A stretch of 64,000 nucleotides of DNA from IDS-8 sp035304345 (GTDB lineage Bacteria > Pseudomonadota > Gammaproteobacteria > Steroidobacterales > Woeseiaceae). Below, piece after piece: positions 35,769 through 45,490 of the stretch (position 1 is the first letter of the stretch; each line of letters begins with the position of its first letter). The stretch spans positions 123,417-187,416 of the forward strand of contig DATGQE010000050.1 of assembly GCA_035304345.1 (NCBI GenBank). The letters are read 5' to 3'. The notes under the pieces are model-generated. The model did not search any database, was not told the origin of the DNA, and saw only the letters and a list, made by a program, of their open reading frames with translations. The translations under genes and the position numbers were made by a program.

Positions 35769-37302
35769 CGTGATGGCGCGCGAAGATCTGCCGGACCGTG
35801 TCGATCGTGTCGGCGTCGGCCGGCCGCTTGTCCTCGCGGTAGCGCTTGACGCGTGCGAACCGGAGCGCCATGCCGCCCGGGTATTGCGTGCTCGCCTGCA
35901 GCTCGTTGAACGCGATCTCGACGACGAGCTCAGGCCTGACGTGCACGACGTGGCCTTCGCGGCCGGTCTCGAGCTCGAGCAGGCGCCCGGTCTGCCAGGC
36001 GAGCATCGCGTCGGTCATTCCCTTGAACGTCTTGCCCAGCATGACGAACCCGTTCGTGTGCGGGTCGCGCGCCGCGAGATGCAGGTTGCTCAGCCATCCC
36101 CGGCGGCGGCCGCTGCCCCATTCCGCGGCGATGACCACGAGATCGAGCGTGAGGGCCGGCTTGATCTTGAGCCAGCCGGCGCCGCGGTTGCCGGCTTCGT
36201 AGACGCTGTCGAGGGATTTCGCCATCAGGCCCTCGTGCCCCGCGGCGAGCGCCTCCTCGAGGAACGCTCCGGCCGCTGCCGCATCCGCCGTCACGAGCCT
36301 GCGGATCCGCGCACGCGCCGGCACGATGCGCGACAATGCCTCGAAGCGCTCGGCCGCCGGGCGATCGATCAGTTCCTCGCCGTCCAGGTGCAGGCAGTCG
36401 AAGAAGAACGCGGAAAGCGGCAGGGTATCGCGCAGCTCGTCCACCGCCAGCTTGCGCCCGAAGCGGCGCATGGTCACCTGGAACGGGTGCGGCGTCCCGT
36501 CGCTGCGGAGCGCGATGGCTTCGCCGTCGAGCACGATGGACCTCGCCGGCAGCGAGCGCACCAGCTCGGCCACTTCCGGCAATCTCGCGGAGACCTCGTT
36601 GAGACCGCGCGTGAACATGCGGATTTCCGAGTCCTCCTTGTGCACCTGGATGCGCGCACCGTCGAGCTTGTACTCGAAGGCCGCCGTGCCGAATGCCTCG
36701 AGCGCCGCGCAGATGCTTTCGGCCGTGCGGGCGAGCATCGGCTGCACGGGCTCGAGGAGCGCGAGGCGGAACGCGTCCAGTCCCGCGGCTCCCTCGGTCA
36801 GCGCGGCTGCCGCGACCGTCGTCGGGTTGCCCGCGAGCATGACGGCGCGGCGCACGTCGCGGACGGGCAGCCCGGCCGCGCGAGCGATGGCGTCCACCAG
36901 CACTCCCTCGAGCGCGCCCTGGCGCAGCTCGCCCAGGATCAGTCGCGCCAGGAAATCCTGCTCCGCGTGCGTGGCCCGCGAGAAGAGATCCCGGAGCAGG
37001 CGCCTGCGTTCGGCGCCGGAGCCCTTGCCGGACACCGCCGCGATCCTTTCGAACGCGGCATCCACTTCCCCCACGGTGAGCGCGGGCGCTTCCGCCGCGG
37101 GGGCGGCGAGCGCCTCGCGGACGAGCGACGGGCCGAGTCCGATCCGTCCCTGGCGCAGCGCACCGACGAGATAACCGGCAGCCGTTTCGATCTCGCCCGG
37201 CGCGAGGGCACGCAAGAACTCCGCGAGCCGATCGATTTTCTCCAGGCGGCTGCGCGTCGCCGCGACCGCATGGGAGGTTTCCGCAACTCGTGCAAACAGC
37301 AT
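35737..37302 (-). CDS. ATP-dependent DNA ligase
   Basis: The 521-residue protein has an N-terminal DNA-binding domain, then the nucleotidyltransferase motif I EYKLDGARIQ with the AMP-accepting Lys212. Later motifs include GLNEVSARLPEV, LDGEAIALRSDG, EGLMAKSLDSVYEAG and LKIKP, and a C-terminal OB-fold. The plan is that of archaeal-type and mycobacterial LigB-type ligases, which seal nicks using ATP rather than the NAD of bacterial LigA. The ATG at 37302 has GAGGCGCC upstream; a longer frame to 38028 runs through other genes and is rejected. It sits on the opposite strand inside an efflux-permease cluster, without the helicase or exonuclease partners often found with it, so its place looks like an insertion. 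Confidence 0.92.
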   Translation of the reverse strand: MLFARVAETSHAVAATRSRLEKIDRLAEFLRALAPGEIETAAGYLVGALRQGRIGLGPSLVREALAAPAAEAPALTVGEVDAAFERIAAVSGKGSGAERRRLLRDLFSRATHAEQDFLARLILGELRQGALEGVLVDAIARAAGLPVRDVRRAVMLAGNPTTVAAAALTEGAAGLDAFRLALLEPVQPMLARTAESICAALEAFGTAAFEYKLDGARIQVHKEDSEIRMFTRGLNEVSARLPEVAELVRSLPARSIVLDGEAIALRSDGTPHPFQVTMRRFGRKLAVDELRDTLPLSAFFFDCLHLDGEELIDRPAAERFEALSRIVPARARIRRLVTADAAAAGAFLEEALAAGHEGLMAKSLDSVYEAGNRGAGWLKIKPALTLDLVVIAAEWGSGRRRGWLSNLHLAARDPHTNGFVMLGKTFKGMTDAMLAWQTGRLLELETGREGHVVHVRPELVVEIAFNELQASTQYPGGMALRFARVKRYREDKRPADADTIDTVRQIFARHHVTRGAGPPPG

Positions 37303-37413
37303 GGCGCCTCGATGGACGGAAGGCCGGTGACCGCGCGCTCCCAGTGTAGCGGACGGGTGTAGAGCGCGCGGGATGGTGCGGCCGCAGGAGAGAACGACCG
37401 GGAGACGAGCGCG

Positions 37414-37779
37414 ATGAGCAACATCAGGTCGGCAATCCGGCAACTGCAGAAAAGGCCAGGCCTTGCCGCGGTCATCGTCGCCACGCTCGCGCTCGGTATC
37501 GGCGTGAACACGGCGATCTTCTCCTTTTTCCGTTCCGTGCTCGTGCGGCCGCTGCCGGTGCCGGAGCCCGAGCGCCTCGTGGCCTTCGGTGCGACGGGGC
37601 CGATCCGCGGCTCGTCGTCGTGCACCCAGTTCGGCGATTGCAGCGAGGTGTTCAGCTACCCGATGCTGCGCGACCTCGAGCGCGAGCAGACCGTGTTCAC
37701 CGGCATTGCCGCGCACCGCAACTTCGGCGCGAACATGGCGGCCGAAGGGCAGTCCGCGATCACGGCTGACGGGTACTGA
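37414..37779 (+). pseudogene. N-terminal remnant of an ADOP-type permease
   Basis: The 121-codon frame begins as ADOP permeases do (QLQKRPGLAAVIVATLALGIGVNTAIFSFFRSV, then LPVPEPERLVAF). It runs into the first periplasmic domain (EVFSYPMLRDLEREQTVFTGIAAHRNFGANM) and stops at ADGY. Full-length proteins continue for about 700 more residues. The next gene starts 11 bases later as a separate, complete permease, so this is a cut-down copy left by deletion or recombination. A short expressed fragment cannot be excluded. Confidence 0.8.
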
Positions 37780-37790
37780 CGAGGTATGGC

Positions 37791-40196
37791 GTGATGTGGC
37801 AGGTGATACGGGGATTGCGGCGGCGGCCGGTGTACGCGAGCGCCGTGGTGCTGGTGCTCGGGCTCGGGCTGGGCGGCGCCTGGTGCCTTTACGGCGTGGC
37901 CGATTCCGTGCTGTTCCGGCCGCTCGAGGTGGCCGACGCCGACCGGCTCGTCCGCATCTTCGGCACGGACGAACGGCGCTCCGAGCGCGACAACTGGTCG
38001 CGGTCCGCCATCCTCGAGCAGCTCGCACCGGTGGACGCGTTCGAGTCCGTCGCGCACTACGCGGATTTCGGCCGCTTCACGTACACCGAGGGCGACCGGC
38101 AGCACGAGTGGAGCGGGGCGGTCGTCAGCGGCAATTACTTCGCGACGCTCGGGGTGAACCCGGTTCGCGGGCGCTTCTTCACGGAAGAGGACGCGGTTTT
38201 GGGTGCGGCGCCGGTCGCGGTGCTCTCGGAGCGAACCTGGCGCAATCGCTTCGCGGCCGATGAAGAGGTGATCGGGCGGGTGATTCACCTGAACGGGCGC
38301 CCGGTCACCGTGGTCGGCATCGCGCCCGCGGGTTTCACGGGCGTATCGCTGGAAACGCGCCTCGACGTGTGGCTGCCGATGTCGCTCGCTGACATGGTGC
38401 TGTCCGGGTTCTCGCTCGACATGCTCTTCAGCGACCGGGTCGGGTGGCTGGATGCGGTCGCGCGCCTCGCCCCCGGCGTCAGCGTGGAGGATGCGCAGCG
38501 CCGGCTGGACACGCTGCGCCTGGCACGGGGCGACGACGAGACCGAGCTCACGCCCGCGTGGGTGCTGCCGGCGCGCGAGGTGGCGGTCGATCCCGAGGGG
38601 ACGCGCGGCGCGCGCACCACGTCCTGGGTGCTCTTGGGCCTGGTCGGCGTGCTGCTCGCCGTCGTGTGGTCCGACACCGCCGGCCTGATGCTGGTGCGCG
38701 CCGAGGGGCAGCGCGGCGAAACCGCCGTGCGGATGAGTCTCGGCGCGAGCCGCGGGCGCATCGCGCTCGAGACGCTTGGCGAGTCGATGCTCCTGGCCCT
38801 CGCAGCCGGCGTGATCGCGGCCGGCACGGCGTTCCTGGTCACCGACTGGCTCGTCGGCGCGGCGGGCGGCGACCTCGGGATCGCCGTGGACGCCGCGACC
38901 TTGCTGTTCAACCCGCGGGTGCTCGGCACGTTCGCCGTGATGATCGCGTGCACAATCCTGCTCACGAGCCTGGCCCCGATGCGGCGCCTGGCACGCACGC
39001 GGCTCACGGTCGTCCTGCGCGACGCCGGGAGCGGGGCGGCCGGGCAGCGTGTCGGCATCCGCGACGTGCTGGTGTCCGCCCAGGTCGGTCTTTCCCTGGT
39101 GCTGCTCACCGCGGCGATCGTGTTCATCGGGTCGCTGCGGGAGACGCTCGCCATCGACCCGGGTTTCGCGGTGGAGAATCGCGCGGCCGCGCGCATCGCC
39201 CTCAACGATACCGGTGACGACAAGCTCGCCTACCGCAACATCCTCGCGGCCTTGCGCGACGACCCGCGCGTGAAGCACGCCACGCTCACGCTGTTCGCGC
39301 CCGTCAACAACTCCGCCATGCAGACGAACATGCGCCCGCAGGATTATTCCGGCCCGGAAGAGAGCCTCCAGGTGGATCTCCTGCCGGTCAGCGACGACTT
39401 CTTCGACACACTTGGCATCCCGCTCGTCGCCGGGCGCGACGTCGAGGACGAGGATACCGGCGACTTGCGTTACGTGGTGGTGAACCAGGCCTTCGTCGAC
39501 CGCTACTGGCCGAACCGCTCGGCCGTGGGCCTGCGCATTCACGAGCTCATGGGCGAGCAGGGGGCCGAGGTGGTCGGCGTTGCCGCCGATTATCGCCAGC
39601 GCCGGTTGCGTGAGGCGTCGCGGCCCACCGTGTTCATGGCGCAGGAGTCACTGTTCATGAGCGGCCTCGAGGTGATCGTCGAGGCGACGAACGCGGAGAT
39701 GGCCCTCGCCGCGATTCGCGAGGTGGTCAGGCGCGAAGCCCCGAACGCGAGCCTGGTCGACCTCGCGACGCTGCGGGCGCGCATCGACCGGCTCACCGCC
39801 CGCGACCGGGCCATCACCGCGGTGGCCGCGGCGAGCGCGGCGTTCGCGACGCTGCTGTCGATCGTCGGCATTTACGGCATCGCCGCCTACTCCGTGCGCC
39901 ATCGCCGTCGCGAGATCGGCATCCGCTACTCGCTGGGCGCGACGCGCGGGAACGTGGTGCTGCGCTTCCTGCGCCGCGGCGCGGCGATCACGGGGGCCGG
40001 GCTCGCGCTGGGTGCCGTTCTCGCCCTGGCGTTCGCCCCGCGCTTCGCGGCGACCATGGCCGGCGTCGACGGCCGTCCCGTGCCCGAGCTGCTGCTCGTG
40101 ACGCTGCTCCTCGCCATGATCGCGCTGCTCGCCAACGTCGTGCCGGTATGGCGCGCGGCCGGCGTGGCGCCGATGGACGTCCTGCGCGATGAGTAG
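37791..40196 (+). CDS. ADOP-type ABC permease
   Basis: The 801-residue protein has an N-terminal helix (RPVYASAVVLVLGLGLGGAWCLYG) and a first periplasmic domain (SGAVVSGNYFATLGVNPVRGRFFTEED). Central helices cover about 275-410, with a second domain and a C-terminal three-helix block ending GVAPMDVLRDE. The first helix is less canonical than in the neighbours (LGLGGAW instead of LGIGANT). GTG at 37791 or ATG at 37794 could start it; GAGG precedes both. It is separated from the first permease unit by the ligase and a remnant. Confidence 0.88.
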   Translation: MMWQVIRGLRRRPVYASAVVLVLGLGLGGAWCLYGVADSVLFRPLEVADADRLVRIFGTDERRSERDNWSRSAILEQLAPVDAFESVAHYADFGRFTYTEGDRQHEWSGAVVSGNYFATLGVNPVRGRFFTEEDAVLGAAPVAVLSERTWRNRFAADEEVIGRVIHLNGRPVTVVGIAPAGFTGVSLETRLDVWLPMSLADMVLSGFSLDMLFSDRVGWLDAVARLAPGVSVEDAQRRLDTLRLARGDDETELTPAWVLPAREVAVDPEGTRGARTTSWVLLGLVGVLLAVVWSDTAGLMLVRAEGQRGETAVRMSLGASRGRIALETLGESMLLALAAGVIAAGTAFLVTDWLVGAAGGDLGIAVDAATLLFNPRVLGTFAVMIACTILLTSLAPMRRLARTRLTVVLRDAGSGAAGQRVGIRDVLVSAQVGLSLVLLTAAIVFIGSLRETLAIDPGFAVENRAAARIALNDTGDDKLAYRNILAALRDDPRVKHATLTLFAPVNNSAMQTNMRPQDYSGPEESLQVDLLPVSDDFFDTLGIPLVAGRDVEDEDTGDLRYVVVNQAFVDRYWPNRSAVGLRIHELMGEQGAEVVGVAADYRQRRLREASRPTVFMAQESLFMSGLEVIVEATNAEMALAAIREVVRREAPNASLVDLATLRARIDRLTARDRAITAVAAASAAFATLLSIVGIYGIAAYSVRHRRREIGIRYSLGATRGNVVLRFLRRGAAITGAGLALGAVLALAFAPRFAATMAGVDGRPVPELLLVTLLLAMIALLANVVPVWRAAGVAPMDVLRDE

Positions 40197-40307
40197 CGGC
40201 CTGCTCACCGGCGGCGCAATCGAAGGCCGACGGAGGCGCTACGCCATGAGTAACGAGGGGCCGGGAAGGCGACTTTTCGTGCCGTGCGCTGCATCGGGAG
40301 GGATGTG

Positions 40308-42794
40308 ATGGAAAGGGTATTGGTCGACCTGCGGCATGCGGTGCGCCGACTGGTGCGGAGCCGGGGCTTCACCGCGGTGGCGGTGCTCACGCTGGCGCTC
40401 GGCATCGGGGGGACGACCGCGATCTTCAGCGTCGTGCACGGCGTGCTGCTCAAGCCGCTGCCGTATCCGGAGCCCGACGAGCTCGTCCAGGTCCGGCACG
40501 TGCGCGAGGACGGCGGCTCGCAGCTCAACGTGTCGTATCCGAACTTCGCCGATCTCGGCGCCGGCACGCGCAGCTTCGAGGCGATGGGTGCTTACGCGTC
40601 CGGCCCGATGACGGTGTCCGTCGCCGGTCGCGCGGTACGCCTGCAGGGCGCCGAGGTGACCGCCGGGTTCTTCGAGGCGCTCGGCGTGCCGGCGGCGCTG
40701 GGCCGCTGGCTGCTCCCGGACGAGACCGGGGCAGGCGCCGCCGCGGTGGCCGTGGTGAGCCACGGCTACTGGCAGACCCGGCTGGGGGGGAATGCCGACC
40801 TGTCGCGGCACGCGGTGCAGGTCAACGAACGCCGTTACCAGGTCGTGGGTGTCATGCCGCCGGGATTCTCGTTCCCGGCCGGCGTCGACGTGTGGTTCCC
40901 GAGCGAGGCAACGCTGGCCAGCCAGAGCCGCACCGCCCACAACTTCAACGTGATAGCCCGGCTGAAGGACGGTGTGACGGTGGCGCAGGCACGCTCGGAC
41001 CTCGGCGTGGCGGCCCGGGCCCTCAAGGCCCGCTACGGCGACGACACCTGGATGGCCGACGCGACGGCGATACCGCTGCGCGAGGAGCTCGTGGGCGACG
41101 TGCGCCCGGCGCTGCTGTTGCTGCTCGGCGCGTCCGGGTTCCTGCTCTTCATCGCCTGCGCCAACGTGGTCAACCTCCTGTTGGCGCGCACCGCCGCGAG
41201 CCGCCGTGACCTCGCCGTGCGCGCCGCGCTCGGCGCCGGCCACGGGAGATTGTCCGCGCACTTCCTGAGTGAAGCGCTCGTGCTGTGCCTGGCCGGCGGG
41301 CTGCTCGGCGCGTTGCTGGCGGCGTGGGGCGTGCCCGCGCTGCTGGCCCTCGAGCAGGGCAGGCTGCCGCGTGTCGCCGAGGTCGGCGTCAACGTGACGG
41401 TGCTCGGCTTCGCGCTTGCGCTCTCGACCGTGGCGGCCATGGCGATCGGAGTCGTCCCCGCGCTGCGCGCACGGCGGACCGACCTGCGCGCGACGCTCGC
41501 GGACGGGGATCGCGCGGCAGGCCTGGGCCGGTCGGGCCAGGCGCTCCGGCGCGTCCTCACCGTGACCCAGATCGCGTTGACGCTGGTGCTGCTCGTCGGA
41601 GCCGCGTTGCTCGCGCAAAGCTTCCTCCGCCTCTCGGCAGTCGACCCGGGGTATCGCACTTCCGGTCCCGCCGTCGTCATGGACCTGTGGCTCCCGTGGC
41701 CGGAGGACCGCGCCGCCGCGCGCCGCATCGGCCGCTTCCACGAGGAGCTGCTGGCGCGCATCCGTGCGCTCCCCGGGGTGGAGGAGGCCGGCGGGGTGAG
41801 CGCCTTCCCGCTGGGCGGCGGCGGGGCGAACGGCATGTTCCTGGTGTTGCACAGCGCGGACGAGATCGGCGACGTCGGCGCCGACGAACCGGGCCCCGCG
41901 CTGGCGGAGCGGCTGCGTGCGCTGGCGCAGAACCCGGAGCGCCAGGGGTACGCCGAGTTCCGCATCGCGAGCGAAGGCTACTTCCGCGCGATGGGCATCC
42001 CCCTGCTGCGCGGCCGCCTGTTCGACGAGCGGGATGCCCCGGACGGTACGCACGTCGCGGTCGTCAGCCGCTCGCTGGCCGAGGAGCGCTGGCCCGGAGA
42101 GGATCCGATCGGGCGCCTCATCGAGTTCGGCAACATGGACGGCGACCTCCGGCCGTTCACCGTCATCGGTGTCGTGGGCGACGTGCGCGAGCGGGCGCTC
42201 GATGCAAGACCCGAGCCGACCCTGTACGGGTACGTGCGCCAGAGACCGCGATCCGCGTTCGCCTTTCACGTGATCGTGCGCGGTGCCGGCGATCCCGCGG
42301 CATTCATCGACACGGCGCGTGCGATCGCAGGCGAGCTCGACCCCGAGGCCGCGGTCGAGTTCCGCACGCTCGAGCAGGTCTTCTCGTCGGCGCTCTCCGA
42401 CCGGAAGTTCACGCTCGTGCTCATGGCGGTGTTCGGCGCGACGGCATTGGTGCTCGCCGTGCTCGGCATCTACGGCGTCGTTTCCTACCTCGTCTCGCAG
42501 CGGGTGCGCGAGATCGGCGTGCGCATGGCGCTTGGCGCCAGCTCCGGGAACGTGTTGCGCCTGTTCGTCCGCCAGGGTGCCGTGCTCGCGCTCGCAGGGG
42601 TCGCGTGCGGCCTGCTCGCCGCGGCGGGCGTCACGCGTTTCCTGGCCGGGTTCCTGTACGAGGTGAGCGCCGTCGACGCGACGACTTACGCGGCCGTGGC
42701 GCTGCTCCTGGCGGCCGTCGCGATCGCGGCGTCCTGGGTGCCCGCGTGGCGGGCCGGCCGGGTCGATCCGATGATCACGTTGCGGAGCGAATGA
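40308..42794 (+). CDS. ADOP-type ABC permease
   Basis: The 828-residue protein starts MERVLVDLRHAVRRLVRSRGF, with GGGAGG five bases before the ATG; a frame start 24 bases earlier lacks this site. It shows TALVLTLALGIGG-like helix 1 (VLTLALGIGGTTAIFSVVHGVLL), the two periplasmic domains and two groups of membrane helices, ending RAGRVDPMITLRSE. It is the third complete copy of the ADOP type in the cluster. The copies are clearly diverged, so they may handle different substrates or act together. Confidence 0.9.
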   Translation: MERVLVDLRHAVRRLVRSRGFTAVAVLTLALGIGGTTAIFSVVHGVLLKPLPYPEPDELVQVRHVREDGGSQLNVSYPNFADLGAGTRSFEAMGAYASGPMTVSVAGRAVRLQGAEVTAGFFEALGVPAALGRWLLPDETGAGAAAVAVVSHGYWQTRLGGNADLSRHAVQVNERRYQVVGVMPPGFSFPAGVDVWFPSEATLASQSRTAHNFNVIARLKDGVTVAQARSDLGVAARALKARYGDDTWMADATAIPLREELVGDVRPALLLLLGASGFLLFIACANVVNLLLARTAASRRDLAVRAALGAGHGRLSAHFLSEALVLCLAGGLLGALLAAWGVPALLALEQGRLPRVAEVGVNVTVLGFALALSTVAAMAIGVVPALRARRTDLRATLADGDRAAGLGRSGQALRRVLTVTQIALTLVLLVGAALLAQSFLRLSAVDPGYRTSGPAVVMDLWLPWPEDRAAARRIGRFHEELLARIRALPGVEEAGGVSAFPLGGGGANGMFLVLHSADEIGDVGADEPGPALAERLRALAQNPERQGYAEFRIASEGYFRAMGIPLLRGRLFDERDAPDGTHVAVVSRSLAEERWPGEDPIGRLIEFGNMDGDLRPFTVIGVVGDVRERALDARPEPTLYGYVRQRPRSAFAFHVIVRGAGDPAAFIDTARAIAGELDPEAAVEFRTLEQVFSSALSDRKFTLVLMAVFGATALVLAVLGIYGVVSYLVSQRVREIGVRMALGASSGNVLRLFVRQGAVLALAGVACGLLAAAGVTRFLAGFLYEVSAVDATTYAAVALLLAAVAIAASWVPAWRAGRVDPMITLRSE

Positions 42795-43015
42795 CCATGG
42801 GCAACCTCCTCTGCGAGTTGCGACACGCCTTGCATTCGCCGTCCAGGAGCTCGCGCCGGCTCCCGGGCAACCTCTTGTACGGCGGCGGCATCTATGATGC
42901 ATGGGCCTTTGCCGCGGCGGCGGGCCTCCTGCTCGCGGCCGGCCCCCCGGCTTGCTGGCTGCCGGCACGACGTGCCGCCGCGATCTGGCCCATGCAGGCG
43001 CTCAGGCAGTCATGA
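42791..43015 (+). pseudogene. Internally deleted ADOP permease scar
   Basis: The 74-codon frame joins a start resembling an ADOP N-terminus (MGNLLCELRHALHSP) to a typical ADOP C-terminus (YDAWAFAAAAGLLLAAGPPACWLPARRAAAIWPMQALRQS). The 700 or so residues normally between them are missing. It overlaps the stop of the preceding permease by four bases. It looks like a large in-frame deletion of a fourth permease copy. Confidence 0.7.
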
Positions 43016-43088
43016 AGGGGAAACGGACGAGCGTGTTTCCGCCGGGGGCCTGAGGTCTTTCGTTCAACCTGCAACCGGAACCGTTCCA

Positions 43089-43391
43089 GTGAAACTGCGA
43101 CAACTGCAATACATCGTGACGATCGCCGATTGTGGCCTCAACATCACGGCCGCCGCAGACCGCCTCCACACCTGCCAGCCCGGAATCAGCAAGCAGCTCA
43201 AGCTGCTCGAGGAAGAGCTCGGTTTCGAGATCTTCGTGCGCAACGGCCGGAGCCTGTCGCAGATCACGCCCGCCGGGAGGCAGGTCGTTGCGCACGCACG
43301 TGCGATCGTGGATGAAGCCGAGGGCATCCGCCGGCTGTGCCGGCGGCTGGCACACCCAGGGGAGGATCGAAGGCACGCATGGAACCGTTGA
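43089..43391 (+). pseudogene. LysR/CysB-type regulator reduced to its DNA-binding domain
   Basis: From a GTG at 43089 the frame gives 100 residues that match the N-terminus of CysB-like LysR regulators: KLRQLQYIVTIADCGLNITAAADRL, then CQPGISKQLKLLEEELGFEIFVRNGR and TPAGRQVVAHA. The effector-binding domain of about 200 residues is absent; the frame drifts into LAHPGEDRRHAWNR and stops inside the next gene. It could still bind DNA, but it is more likely a remnant. It overlaps the following ATPase start by 13 bases. Confidence 0.7.
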
Positions 43392-44059
43392 TTCGCACGA
43401 AGAACGTCGAAAAATCCGTGCGTCAGGGCGACACGCAGCTTTACTTGCTGCGGCAGATCTCGCTGACGGTGCCGGAAGGCGATTTCGTCACTTTCATGGG
43501 CCCGTCCGGTGCGGGCAAGACCACGCTCCTCTCCATCCTTGGCCTGCTCGATTCCGACTGGAGGGGCGAGTACTGGCTCGCGGGTCATGCGATCCACGAG
43601 CTGCCGCCGAAAAAGCGCCAGGCGCTCGGCCGCGAGTACGTCGGGTTCATCTTCCAGCACTACCACCTGCTCGACGACATGACCGTCTACGAGAACCTGG
43701 AGCTGCCGCTCACCTATCGCGACATGAAGAAAGCGGAACGGCAGGCACGGGTGGCGGACATCCTCGATCGCTTCAACATCGTCGGCAAGAAGGACCTGTA
43801 CCCCACGCAGCTTTCCGGCGGGCAGCAGCAGCTCGTGGCCGTGGGGAGGGCGGTGATCACGCGGTCCAGGCTCGTGCTGGCGGACGAGCCGACCGGCGCA
43901 CTGCACTCGACGCAGGGTAGAATGATCATGGAGCTCTTGGCGGAGCTGAACGCCGAAGGGACGACGATCATCCAGGTCACCCACAACGAAGACAATGCCG
44001 CGTATGGCAACCGTACACTCCACCTTTTCGACGGCTGGCTGTCGGCCGGGGACGCCTAG
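43379..44059 (+). CDS. ABC ATPase of LolD/MacB type with altered motifs
   Basis: The 226-residue ATPase has a normal Walker A (GPSGAGKTT, 41-49), Q-loop and catalytic Glu170. Two places deviate. The signature is LSGGQQQLVAVGRA, with Leu152 where Arg is usual. The D-loop reads GALHS, with His176 replacing the near-invariant Asp. The ATPase at 32495 has the normal LSGGQQQRVAVARA and GNLDS. The changes may weaken nucleotide hydrolysis or dimer coupling. It follows the permease array and precedes the regulator genes. The ATG at 43379 aligns with family starts. Confidence 0.88.
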   Translation: MEPLIRTKNVEKSVRQGDTQLYLLRQISLTVPEGDFVTFMGPSGAGKTTLLSILGLLDSDWRGEYWLAGHAIHELPPKKRQALGREYVGFIFQHYHLLDDMTVYENLELPLTYRDMKKAERQARVADILDRFNIVGKKDLYPTQLSGGQQQLVAVGRAVITRSRLVLADEPTGALHSTQGRMIMELLAELNAEGTTIIQVTHNEDNAAYGNRTLHLFDGWLSAGDA

Positions 44060-44074
44060 GCGCTCGCGTTTGCA

Positions 44075-45442
<1,368 letters not shown>

Positions 45443-45490
45443 CAGCGCGCGAGGCGCGCGACGGGGGACGACGAAACCGGCTTCCCGGCC

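Noticed and set aside
37303..38028. N-terminal extension of the DNA ligase frame
   Set aside because: It crosses two permease reading frames on the other strand and has low-complexity Arg/Ala code; the ligase fold begins at MLFARVAETS.
40239..42968. Minus-strand open frame of 909 codons
   Set aside because: It is a shadow of the third ADOP permease, with no recognisable motif.
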